From Acidobacteriota bacterium (GTDB lineage: Bacteria; Acidobacteriota; UBA6911): a stretch of DNA of 45,061 bases. Of the stretch, positions 8,359-16,050 are shown piece by piece. Position numbers and translations under genes: made by a program. A model generated the notes under the pieces. It made no database searches and had not been told where the DNA came from. It worked only from the letters and a program-made list of their open reading frames with translations. Positions within the stretch are counted from its first letter, which is position 1; each line of letters opens with the position of its first letter. The stretch is from positions 1 through 45,061 of the forward strand of contig QHZE01000443.1 in the NCBI GenBank assembly GCA_003225335.1. The letters run 5' to 3'.

Positions 8359-8630
8359 TCCGGCAGGTGATTCAGGTGGAGAACAGGCTCGGCCTTCATG
8401 CCAGAGCCGCCGCCAAACTCGTACGCCTGGCGTGCCGGTTTGCCAGCTCCGTGCACGTTTCACGAGAGGGAGCCAACCAGAGAATCGATGCCAAGAGCAT
8501 CCTCGGAGTGCTGATGCTCAGCGCGGCGCAGGGTACTCGTCTCGTGTTACTCATTGAAGGCGAGGATGAAGCGGAGGCGGGGCAAGCGATACGACGCCTC
8601 TTTGAAGAGAGATTCGGGGAAGAGAACTGA
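8355..8630 (+). CDS. ptsH: Phosphocarrier protein HPr
   Basis: A 91-residue HPr. Active-site His15 lies in GLHARAA, and the regulatory serine lies in DAKSILGVLML (Ser48, equivalent to Ser46 of Bacillus subtilis HPr). The serine block matches the substrate motif expected by the HprK encoded at 6046. Length is normal (85-92). The gene is translationally coupled to EIIA by a 4-base overlap and followed directly by Enzyme I. Both phosphorylation routes, at His by EI and at Ser by HprK, are therefore predicted to be available. Confidence 0.95.
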   Translation: MIRQVIQVENRLGLHARAAAKLVRLACRFASSVHVSREGANQRIDAKSILGVLMLSAAQGTRLVLLIEGEDEAEAGQAIRRLFEERFGEEN

Positions 8631-10448
8631 ATGCCTCAGAAACCGGAACGGGTTTTTCAAGGTACCGGCGTTTCCGCTGGAGTGGTTCTCGGCACTGCTT
8701 TGAAGCTGGAAAGCCACAAGCAACTCGTTCTGAAGGTGCACACTCTCGGGCACATGGCGGAAGAAGAAGTCCAGCGCTTCCTCAGAGCGGTGGATCTTTC
8801 CAAAACGCAGCTCGAAGTCCTGAAAAGACGGCTGGAAGACAAGGTTGGGCGAGAACACAGCTATATTCTCGATGCTCACATCCTGATGCTGGAAGACCAC
8901 GGTCTCCTTTCCGAAATCATCTCCAGCATGCGAACCGCACATGTGAGCGCGGAGTGGGCTGTTTGCCGGGCCACGGACCGGCTTAGGCAGGCTTGCGAAT
9001 CGCTCAACGACGAGTATTTCCGGGAGCGCGGAAGAGACATCGAGAACATTGTCGAGCGGCTCCTGATGAATCTCTCGGGAGAAGCGCATGAAAGCTGGGC
9101 CCCCCTGCCTGAAGATCTCATTCTTGTCGGGCGGGATTTCGATCCGTCCAACTTCGCGCTCGTCGAACTGGAGAAGGTGCGGGGCCTGGCTCTCGAATCG
9201 GGCAGCCGGACTGCGCACACGGCGATCATAGCGCGCAGCCTGCGCCTGCCCGCTGTCTTTGAAGTGAGAGATTTTCTTTCATCCGTAACCACCGGGGACA
9301 CGGTCCTGGTGGACGGAGATGAGGGGCAGGTCACTGTCAACCCGGAGCCAAATCGTCTCGCCGAAGCGCGCCAACGTCTCGAAGCCTTTCAGGCAGTTCT
9401 TCGACAAAGTTCGCCTCTTCCTCGCTCTCCGGCGGTAACCCTCGACGGAGTCGTAATCTCCATCCAGGCCAATACCGAGCTGCTGCACGAGGTCCGGGCG
9501 GCGAAATCTTGCGGGGCAGAGGGTATTGGGCTGTTCCGCTCGGAGTTCCTTTTCTTTGCGCATCCTCGCGGCTTCCCCAGCATGGCGGACCAGCTCGAAA
9601 CTTACGAAATGCTTGGCGCCGAAATGCATCCGTATCCGGTGACCATCAGGACACTCGACGTCGGAGGCGACAAGATTCCTGCCGGTTTCGACCTGCCGAA
9701 ACAGCCGAATCCCAGTATGGGTTTGCGCGGGATTCGCCTGAGTCTGAAGAACCGGGATCTGTTCGCCACGCAGATTGAAGCGATTTTGAGGGCCAGCCTG
9801 CGCGGCGGAATGGAGATAGCGCTGCCCATGATCTCGTCGGTGGAAGAGATCTGGCAAGCCAAAGAAGTCATCCAACAGGTTCGGGAGCGTTTGCTTCGCG
9901 CTTCCGTCCCGCTGACTGCCGAGGTGCCCGTCGGCGCCATGATCGAGGTCCCTTCTGCCGTGGTTATCCTCGAACTCTTATCCAGGGAGGTTGATTTTCT
10001 CTGCGTGGGCACGAACGATCTCGTCCAATACACGCTGGCAGTCGATCGCGTCAACCCGGAGGTGTCCCACCTGTTCCAGCCCCTCCATCCTTCCATCCTC
10101 CACAGCTTGCGCCGCATTGCAGAGGTTTCGCGCGCTCTCGGGAAATCGGTGCGCATTTGCGGCGAGATCGCCGCCAATCCCTTCTTCACCGTTCTTCTTG
10201 TTGGGCTGGGGTACTCCCGGTTCAGCATGAATGCGTATGCGATCCCGGCCATTCGTGAGTTCATAGCGTCTATTTCTTTCTCCTCCGCGCGTGAGCTGGC
10301 GGAGAAAGCCATGTTCCTCAGGACGGCCGGAGAGGTTCGGGACTTTCTGACGGAAACGCTGCCGAAACTCGTGAAGATCGATCTTACTCCGTACTTGAAG
10401 GAAATCCGGAGCCCCGATGACCGCACCAGCTTGAGCTATGTCTCCTAG
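8631..10448 (+). CDS. ptsI: PTS Enzyme I (phosphoenolpyruvate-protein phosphotransferase)
   Basis: A 605-residue Enzyme I that transfers phosphate from phosphoenolpyruvate to HPr. The N-terminal HPr-binding domain is followed by the phosphohistidine domain with SGSRTAHTAIIARSL (predicted active His196). The C-terminal TIM-barrel that binds PEP carries GLFRSEFLF, GLRGIRLSL, VGTNDLVQYTLAVDR and RICGEIA. EI proteins are usually about 570-590 residues; this one is slightly long, and the start is placed directly after the HPr stop (TGA ATG). The last 11 bases overlap the glycosyltransferase gene. This completes the phosphotransfer chain EI to HPr to EIIA. Confidence 0.95.
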   Translation: MPQKPERVFQGTGVSAGVVLGTALKLESHKQLVLKVHTLGHMAEEEVQRFLRAVDLSKTQLEVLKRRLEDKVGREHSYILDAHILMLEDHGLLSEIISSMRTAHVSAEWAVCRATDRLRQACESLNDEYFRERGRDIENIVERLLMNLSGEAHESWAPLPEDLILVGRDFDPSNFALVELEKVRGLALESGSRTAHTAIIARSLRLPAVFEVRDFLSSVTTGDTVLVDGDEGQVTVNPEPNRLAEARQRLEAFQAVLRQSSPLPRSPAVTLDGVVISIQANTELLHEVRAAKSCGAEGIGLFRSEFLFFAHPRGFPSMADQLETYEMLGAEMHPYPVTIRTLDVGGDKIPAGFDLPKQPNPSMGLRGIRLSLKNRDLFATQIEAILRASLRGGMEIALPMISSVEEIWQAKEVIQQVRERLLRASVPLTAEVPVGAMIEVPSAVVILELLSREVDFLCVGTNDLVQYTLAVDRVNPEVSHLFQPLHPSILHSLRRIAEVSRALGKSVRICGEIAANPFFTVLLVGLGYSRFSMNAYAIPAIREFIASISFSSARELAEKAMFLRTAGEVRDFLTETLPKLVKIDLTPYLKEIRSPDDRTSLSYVS

Positions 10449-11646
10449 AATAAGCGTGGCCCGCATCTTCTCCCGCCTCAACATCGGGGGACCCTCGATC
10501 CACGTCATCCTGGTCTCTGCGACTCTCGATCCATCGAGATTCCAATCGACGCTGATCGTGGGCCAGGAAGGGCCAACCGAGGGTAACATGTTCGAGCTTG
10601 CGGCGCGTTACGGAGTGCGACCCGTAAGAATCCCTTCCCTGGGAAGGGAAATCTCTGTGTGGAACGACCTCTGGACGACGATGGTGCTGTGGCGCTGGAT
10701 GAGAAAGGCTCGCCCGCACGTGGTCCACACGCACACATCCAAAGCCGGGTTTTCCGGACGCCTCGCGGCGCGATTGGCCGGCGTGCCCGTGATCGTGCAC
10801 ACTTTTCATGGGCACGTGTTTGACGGATACTTCGGGCCGGTCCTGACGCGAATGTTCATCCTCCTCGAACGCCTGCTGGGGCGGTTGAGCGACGCGATCA
10901 TTACGATCTCCGGGAGGTTGAAAGACGAACTGGTAAGGAGAAAGATAGCGCCCGCGGACAAGATTTGCGTCATTGAGCTGGGGTTGGACCTTGATGCTTT
11001 CCTCGCTGTAAAGGGACGGTCCGGCGTTCTGCGCGCGCAAATCGGCATCGATTCCGAAACGCCTTTGGTCGGCATAGTCGGCAGGCTCGTGCCCATCAAA
11101 GATCATCGGACGTTTTTGCAGGCCGCCGCGCGGGTTCGTGAAAAACATCCGCGGGTCCGGTTCGCCATCATCGGAGACGGCGAACTTCGATCTGCCCTTC
11201 AGGCTTTCGCGGCGGAGGCCGGCATTGAGGCCCAGGTCTATTTTGCCGGGTGGCAGAAAGACCTGGCTCCGATCTACGCCGATCTGGATCTCGTCGTGAT
11301 TTCTTCGCGCAATGAGGGCACCCCCGTATCCATTATCGAGGGATTTGCCTCGGGAAGGCCGGCCGTGGCTACCCGTGTGGGCGGAATTCCAGACCTCGTC
11401 CAGGAAGGGAAGAACGGCCTCCTGGTGCCTCCGGGAGATCCCGTTGCCCTGGCACAAGGAATAATCCGAATCATCGAGGACCCGGAGATGGCACGCCTCT
11501 TTGGAGGTCGCGGAAGAGAAGAGATCCGTGCCAGATACGGAGTCCAGAGGCTGGCCTCGGATCTGGGCCGGCTCTATTGCGATCTGCTGGCAAGGAAGGG
11601 AATAAGGCTACAGGAAACAGGCAAATCTGTCGATGGAATGGCGTGA
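10438..11646 (+). CDS. Glycosyltransferase family 4
   Basis: A 402-residue GT-B fold enzyme with a GT4 C-terminal domain: GIVGRLVPIKDHRTFLQAA, then ISSRNEGTPVSIIEGFASG with the E-x7-E type signature, then ATRVGGIPDLV. The N-terminal acceptor half includes VHTHTSKAGFSGRLAARLAG, common in polysaccharide and lipooligosaccharide glycosyltransferases. It overlaps ptsI by 11 bases and the next gene by 14, so it is in the same transcription unit, although its role groups with the sugar-phosphate transferase that follows. It probably adds a sugar to a lipid-linked exopolysaccharide or O-antigen precursor. Donor and acceptor cannot be told from sequence. Confidence 0.88.
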   Translation: MSPRISVARIFSRLNIGGPSIHVILVSATLDPSRFQSTLIVGQEGPTEGNMFELAARYGVRPVRIPSLGREISVWNDLWTTMVLWRWMRKARPHVVHTHTSKAGFSGRLAARLAGVPVIVHTFHGHVFDGYFGPVLTRMFILLERLLGRLSDAIITISGRLKDELVRRKIAPADKICVIELGLDLDAFLAVKGRSGVLRAQIGIDSETPLVGIVGRLVPIKDHRTFLQAAARVREKHPRVRFAIIGDGELRSALQAFAAEAGIEAQVYFAGWQKDLAPIYADLDLVVISSRNEGTPVSIIEGFASGRPAVATRVGGIPDLVQEGKNGLLVPPGDPVALAQGIIRIIEDPEMARLFGGRGREEIRARYGVQRLASDLGRLYCDLLARKGIRLQETGKSVDGMA

Positions 11647-12871
11647 TGCTTATGGTGAGGATGTGAACGAAAGGGTCTTAACAAGCGTAGCTGTCATTTT
11701 CTGTGCCTATCTGGCGTCGACCCTCCTCGTTTTCCCGGTGCGCGCCCTGGCGCGAAAATTCGGGATCCTGGATGTTCCGGGCGGGCGCAAGAGTCATCAT
11801 GCTCCTGTCCCGCTGCTGGGCGGCCTTGCAATCTTTGGCGCCCTCGTCGCGGTCGTGGGCGGCAGCCTGTACTTTGTCTCCAACTTGCAGGGGAGCTGGC
11901 TCTCCCGGCATTTGGGAGCCAGTTTGAAGGACATCTCTAAGTACGTTCTGATCCAGCCGAAGCTCTGGGCTCTTCTGATCGGGGCCAGTTTCGTTACTCT
12001 CGTCGGTATTGCCGACGATATCAAGGGAGTGAATTTCTCTCCCTTGCTCAAGTTCGGGGCTCAGATCGCAGCCGCTTTGGTCCTGCTGCGTGCCGGCGTT
12101 TTTATGGACCTTCTGAACTGCAATATATACCTGAGCATGCTTGTCTCCATAGTGTGGATTGTCGGCATAACCAACTCCTTTAATTTGCTGGACAATATGA
12201 ACGGGCTGAGCAGCGGAATCGCGCTGATCTGCTCGCTCGTCTTTCTGACTTTAGTGATGGTCAAGGGGGAGTTTTTCATCGCCCTGCTCCTGAGCGCCAT
12301 GATCGGGAGCATCCTCGGATTTCTTCAATTCAATATGCGAGGGAGCCTTTTTCTCGGTGACACAGGAAGCCTCTTGCTCGGCTATCTTCTCGGAGCCATT
12401 TCGATCATGGCGCGCTATGTCGATTCAACGGATGATTCCATGTTTCCGGTCCTCGCGCCTTTGGTGATCCTGGGCCTGCCTCTGTTCGACACCTTTTCCG
12501 TGATTCTCATTCGTCTGCGCGAGAAGAGGCCTGTCTTTCAAGGCGATCAAATGCATTTATCGCATCGGTTGGTGCGGATCGGGATGACCAGGAATCAGGC
12601 GGTTTTCTTCAATTATCTGATGGCCTTTGCCATTGCCTCGACCGCGCTTTTCATGATCAATTCTCGATTATTGCACTCCCTGCTGGCGCTGGTCCTGGTG
12701 CTGGCGCTGGTCGCCATGGTGAGTATCTTAATGTCGACCCAGGGTCGTAATGGAAACGACAACGTGAATGCGCCCCAACTCGCCAGCCCGATACGGACCG
12801 GCGCCGCGAAGCATGTTCCTGCCGCCCAACTCAGGGCGCAACCCCGCTCTCCCGTATCAAACCACGTTTGA
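11633..12871 (+). CDS. WecA/TagO-type undecaprenyl-phosphate sugar-1-phosphate transferase
   Basis: An integral membrane protein of about 412 residues with roughly 10-11 hydrophobic segments, in the MraY/WecA family. The conserved acidic motifs are present: VGIADDIKG, NSFNLLDNMNG and FLGDTGSLLLG. Near the C-terminal side comes GDQMHLSHRLVRIGM, the His-rich loop that marks WecA/TagO-type rather than MraY proteins. The enzyme moves a sugar-1-phosphate, usually GlcNAc-1-P, from UDP to undecaprenyl phosphate and so starts polysaccharide assembly. The start is ambiguous: ATG 11633 overlaps the upstream gene, and GTG 11663 is in frame. The C-terminal ~60 residues are low-complexity and not conserved. 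It is the presumed initiating enzyme for the export genes that follow. Confidence 0.88.
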   Translation: MEWRDAYGEDVNERVLTSVAVIFCAYLASTLLVFPVRALARKFGILDVPGGRKSHHAPVPLLGGLAIFGALVAVVGGSLYFVSNLQGSWLSRHLGASLKDISKYVLIQPKLWALLIGASFVTLVGIADDIKGVNFSPLLKFGAQIAAALVLLRAGVFMDLLNCNIYLSMLVSIVWIVGITNSFNLLDNMNGLSSGIALICSLVFLTLVMVKGEFFIALLLSAMIGSILGFLQFNMRGSLFLGDTGSLLLGYLLGAISIMARYVDSTDDSMFPVLAPLVILGLPLFDTFSVILIRLREKRPVFQGDQMHLSHRLVRIGMTRNQAVFFNYLMAFAIASTALFMINSRLLHSLLALVLVLALVAMVSILMSTQGRNGNDNVNAPQLASPIRTGAAKHVPAAQLRAQPRSPVSNHV

Positions 12872-13608
12872 CCGCCGGCTCACGAACTCGGCGGATGGAC
12901 ACGGAACCGATCTGTCCGTGAAGTGCCGCGAGCTCCGTACTACTAATAACGTGAAAATCTGGAGAATCCTTCGGCAGCTGGAAGGGGCTTTCGTCTGCGT
13001 AAAAGCACAAAATCAAACCACCAGAACTCACAGAGCGTCAAAGCCGCAACCAAACTGAAGTCCTTCGCGTTTTCTTCGCGCCTTCGCGGTGAAAGTCCGG
13101 CCCCGGATTCACCGCGAAGCCGCGAAGAGCGCGAAGATTTCGCGAAGAAAAATCGTTTCCTGCCAGCAAAGGATTTTCGGGTTAGTAGTACAGATGAACC
13201 TGGAGGGGCGTAGCCGCAACCAAAAAAAGAGAGTCCACGAACTCCTTTGTGCCAAGTTTGGAGTTCAGCCTTCATGCTGCACTGCGCAGGCTAAAGCCTG
13301 AACTCCGAACCTCACCGCCGAGACGCGGAGAACGCATAAACATCCTTTCCAAAAAGCAAAGGATTTTCGGGTTAGTACAGATCCGTGTTCATCTGTGGTT
13401 TTCAAAACAGGCTGATGACGACGAAGAAGTTTCGTGGGACCTTCCATGCGGTCTTTCTCCTTTACGCGGACACCGGGGCAGCGTCGTGCAAAGCGCCTTC
13501 ATGAACTCGGGAGCAGAAACAGGAAAATGGCTTGGTATGAATTGTTGAATGTCCCGAGTTTCTGCCGATAAGGCTAGCGTGATGGATTTGTTAACTAAGG
13601 AGATAATT
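12872..13608. repeat. Intergenic mosaic of dispersed repeats between the sugar transferase and the barrel gene
   Basis: No gene is supported in these 737 bases. The stretch holds several repeat modules. A GTACTACTAA...GAAAATC module lies at about 12938-12965. GCCGCAACCAAA occurs at 13043 and 13213. A large palindrome at 13063-13138 pairs a left arm containing TTCGCGCCTTCGCGGTGAA with its near-perfect inverse. AAAGGATTTTCGGGTTAG occurs twice, at about 13168 and 13358. A GGAGTTCAG/CTGAACTCC palindrome lies at 13260-13306. Short ORFs here read through repeats and are not considered genes. Confidence 0.7.
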
Positions 13609-14982
13609 GTGGGTATTGTTTGTCGTGCCGAGCCAACATTGAAACGTGTATTTCTGGCTGTTTTTCTTTTCTCGCTTTTGGGCCTTGCCGAACAGGCTTC
13701 GGGGTTTCAACAGGCATCCGGACCAACTTCCGAGAAGAGCGCGCCGAGCGCGTTAAGTGCGCCGGGAACCGACACGGCGGCCTACGTGCCCGGCAGCTCG
13801 GTACAACATTTCCGCGAGCTGCGCTTCTTCCAGCTCGGGCCGGTGTTGTTTCGTCCCTCGGCCCGGATCCACTACTATTACGAATCCAACCTGTTCGCCA
13901 CTCCGGGTAGTAATTCGGGAACGCACGGCGTGGCCTTGGAACCGACCCTGGAAGCCTTTATTCCGCTTACCGCGAACGGTATCCGGCTGGATTACTCGCC
14001 GACTTTCAGAGATTACTCCAACTTCGACCCCAGTCACAAAATGTCGCACACTTTCAACGCCGACTCGCGGCTTGATCTGACCCCTGTCCTTAACGTCTCC
14101 GTCCGGGAACATTTTACACTGGCTTCCCTGGAAACCAGTGAATACGTGCCCGCGCGCGAGTTGATATTCTCTGACGCACGGTTTAAGCGCAACAGCGTGT
14201 CGACTCAGCTCAACTGGGCTCTGACCGACAACAACGCGGTCGGGATCATAGGGGATTGGAACCATGTCGCGTTCGAGGAATCCGCTTCCAGCGGGGCTCG
14301 CCCGTTCTTTGATTACAACCAGTACAGCCTTGGGGGCGTCTACAGGAGAGACGTATCGCCGAGAACGGGGATCTTTGTGAACGGAACGTACATGCGTGAT
14401 CAGGCGGATGACCCGCGTAACATTGCTTCGTCTGACGGATTTGAAACCCTCGTCGGAGTGGAAAGCCAGCTCACCCCTTTGACGTCGGGCCAGCTGAGTA
14501 TGGGCTATCGCGCCCTGTCATTCGACGGAGCCAAGGATCAGAATTACAAAGGCGCAGTCATCAGGGGCAGTCTAAGCAAGGAACTGTCGGAGACCATCAG
14601 GGTCGGAGTGGCGGGGACAAGAAGCACAAACTTGTCTAACTTCGAGCGCAACGCCTATTACCTGACGCACGGGATCGGATTTACCTACCAGCAGATGTTT
14701 GGGCCGGACTTTCTAATTGCCGTGAATCCGGGGTATCAGCGAAACACCTATGCGCTGCCGCTGGCGCCGCGAGCGGGAATTACCGCGGACCACCGGGTGG
14801 ATGGGCTGTACGATCTGGGGGTAGCAGCCCGTTACCGGGTGACCGATTTAATCGGCGTCGAGGCCCGCTATGACCTTCTGCACCGCAGCTCTGTTCTGCC
14901 GGAATTGAGGTTCACTAACTATCGCGCCGGGGTGAGCCTGTTGATAGGTCAAAGAGGAATCACGACCGGACGACCTCGATAA
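13609..14982 (+). CDS. Predicted outer-membrane beta-barrel protein of an exopolysaccharide locus
   Basis: A 457-residue secreted protein. I chose the GTG at 13609 because AAGGAG (13597-13602) lies 6 bases upstream; an in-frame ATG at 13549 has no such site. The N terminus has a signal peptide (LKRVFLAVFLFSLLGLAEQA). The mature part has alternating hydrophobic/polar strands rich in Tyr, Phe and Arg, such as ARIHYYYESNLFATPG, IRLDYSPTFRDYSNF and DLIGVEARYDLLHRSS. This is the pattern of the large outer-membrane barrels (BBP2-like) often found beside Wza and Wzc genes. It may help polysaccharide cross the outer membrane, but this is inferred from context. A short signal-like start and the barrel pattern are what is directly seen. 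Confidence 0.75.
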   Translation: MGIVCRAEPTLKRVFLAVFLFSLLGLAEQASGFQQASGPTSEKSAPSALSAPGTDTAAYVPGSSVQHFRELRFFQLGPVLFRPSARIHYYYESNLFATPGSNSGTHGVALEPTLEAFIPLTANGIRLDYSPTFRDYSNFDPSHKMSHTFNADSRLDLTPVLNVSVREHFTLASLETSEYVPARELIFSDARFKRNSVSTQLNWALTDNNAVGIIGDWNHVAFEESASSGARPFFDYNQYSLGGVYRRDVSPRTGIFVNGTYMRDQADDPRNIASSDGFETLVGVESQLTPLTSGQLSMGYRALSFDGAKDQNYKGAVIRGSLSKELSETIRVGVAGTRSTNLSNFERNAYYLTHGIGFTYQQMFGPDFLIAVNPGYQRNTYALPLAPRAGITADHRVDGLYDLGVAARYRVTDLIGVEARYDLLHRSSVLPELRFTNYRAGVSLLIGQRGITTGRPR

Positions 14983-15005
14983 CTCAGCGGGATTGGTTTG
15001 CCGAA

Positions 15006-15830
15006 ATGAAGCGAATACTTCTGACCATCTTGGCGCTCAGCCTACTTTGCTGCCACATCGGCCTTTCGTCATCTTCCGATTGGTTTTACAAGGTAGGCAA
15101 GCGCGACGTCCTCAGTATCTCGGTGCCTGGCAATCCGGATTTCTCAATCGAAACCATCGCCGTCTCCGACGAAGGATCCATAAACTATCCGATACTGGGG
15201 GATGTCGACGTGGACGGTTTGACTGTCGCCGAGATCGCCGAGAAGATACGCACGGGCCTGATTGAAAGAAAGCTACTGCTCCAGCCGGCCGTCTCCGTGG
15301 ACGTCAAGGACTATCGGAGCCAGTCCGTCACCATCCTTGGCGAGGTGAAGACGACAGGCAAGCACTTTCTCAAGGGGAGGGAACGGCTGTTGGACGTCCT
15401 CGCCGAAGCAGGGGGGGTTTCGGCCACCGCCGGCGAAATAAATATCAACAGGGTTACACCGGAAGGGTCCCAGAATATCGTCATAAAAACTTCCGAGCTC
15501 CTCACGGATACGGTTAATAAGAACCCGCTCTTGGTTTCGGGCGATGTGATATTTATTCGCACCAAGGAGACGGCTCAGGTATTTGTCTCTGGCGAGGTGG
15601 CTGCTGAAAAGCCACTCCCCTTCGTTGAAGGCCTGACGGTCTATCAGGCCATCATCACGGCCGGCGGCTTGACCCGCTTTGGCGCCAAGAACAAGGTCAA
15701 AATAAAACGCACCGCCAACGGAAAAGAAGAGATCGTCCCGGTCAATCTGTCCGCTATTGAAAAGGGCAAGCAAAAGGACGTTCCTTTGCTGCCCAACGAC
15801 CAAATAATCGTGGGACGGAGGGTCTTCTAA
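15006..15830 (+). CDS. Wza-type polysaccharide export protein (Poly_export plus SLBB domains)
   Basis: A 274-residue envelope protein. A signal peptide (MKRILLTILALSLLCC) is followed by the polysaccharide-export domain (YKVGKRDVLSISVPGNPDFS, then DEGSINYPILGDVDVDGL) and two SLBB domains, starting near VTILGEVKTTGKHFLKG and VFVSGEVAAEKPLPFVEG. The family forms the periplasmic/outer-membrane part of Wza-like export channels. At 274 residues it is shorter than E. coli Wza (about 380) and lacks an obvious C-terminal amphipathic helix, so the separate barrel protein upstream may complete the channel; this is inference. The Cys-Cys pair could be a lipidation site but is not a clean lipobox. The last ~65 codons have been copied downstream as a decayed tandem duplicate. 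Confidence 0.88.
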   Translation: MKRILLTILALSLLCCHIGLSSSSDWFYKVGKRDVLSISVPGNPDFSIETIAVSDEGSINYPILGDVDVDGLTVAEIAEKIRTGLIERKLLLQPAVSVDVKDYRSQSVTILGEVKTTGKHFLKGRERLLDVLAEAGGVSATAGEININRVTPEGSQNIVIKTSELLTDTVNKNPLLVSGDVIFIRTKETAQVFVSGEVAAEKPLPFVEGLTVYQAIITAGGLTRFGAKNKVKIKRTANGKEEIVPVNLSAIEKGKQKDVPLLPNDQIIVGRRVF

Positions 15831-15836
15831 ACTCCA

Positions 15837-16050
15837 TTGTTGGAGGCATGACGGTCTAGCGGGCGGTCATTGCGGCCGTGCTTGACCCGCTTTGGCGCCA
15901 AGAACGAAGTCAAAATAAAACGCACCGCCAACGGAAAAGAAGAGATCATCCCCGTCAATCTGTCCGATATTGAAAAGGGCAGGCAATGAGGACGTTCCTT
16001 TGCTGCCCAATGACCCAACAATCGTCGGACGGAGGGTCTTCTAAACTCCA
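15837..16050 (+). pseudogene. Decayed tandem duplicate of the 3' end of the export gene
   Basis: Bases 15623-15836 and 15837-16050 are imperfect tandem copies with a 214-base period. The second copy keeps long identical runs (GCTTGACCCGCTTTGGCGCC, then GTCTTCTAAACTCCA) but has an early TAG, several substitutions and an extra base (GGCAGGCAATGAGG against GGCAAGCAAAAGG) that breaks the frame. It cannot be translated as the SLBB tail. Its last bases supply the ATG context of the BY-kinase gene, so the second copy holds the ancestral junction with that gene. Confidence 0.88.

Noticed and set aside
13249-13548. ORF of 99 codons between the sugar transferase and the barrel gene
   Set aside because: It reads through three dispersed repeat modules, and similar frames would arise in other copies of the repeats.
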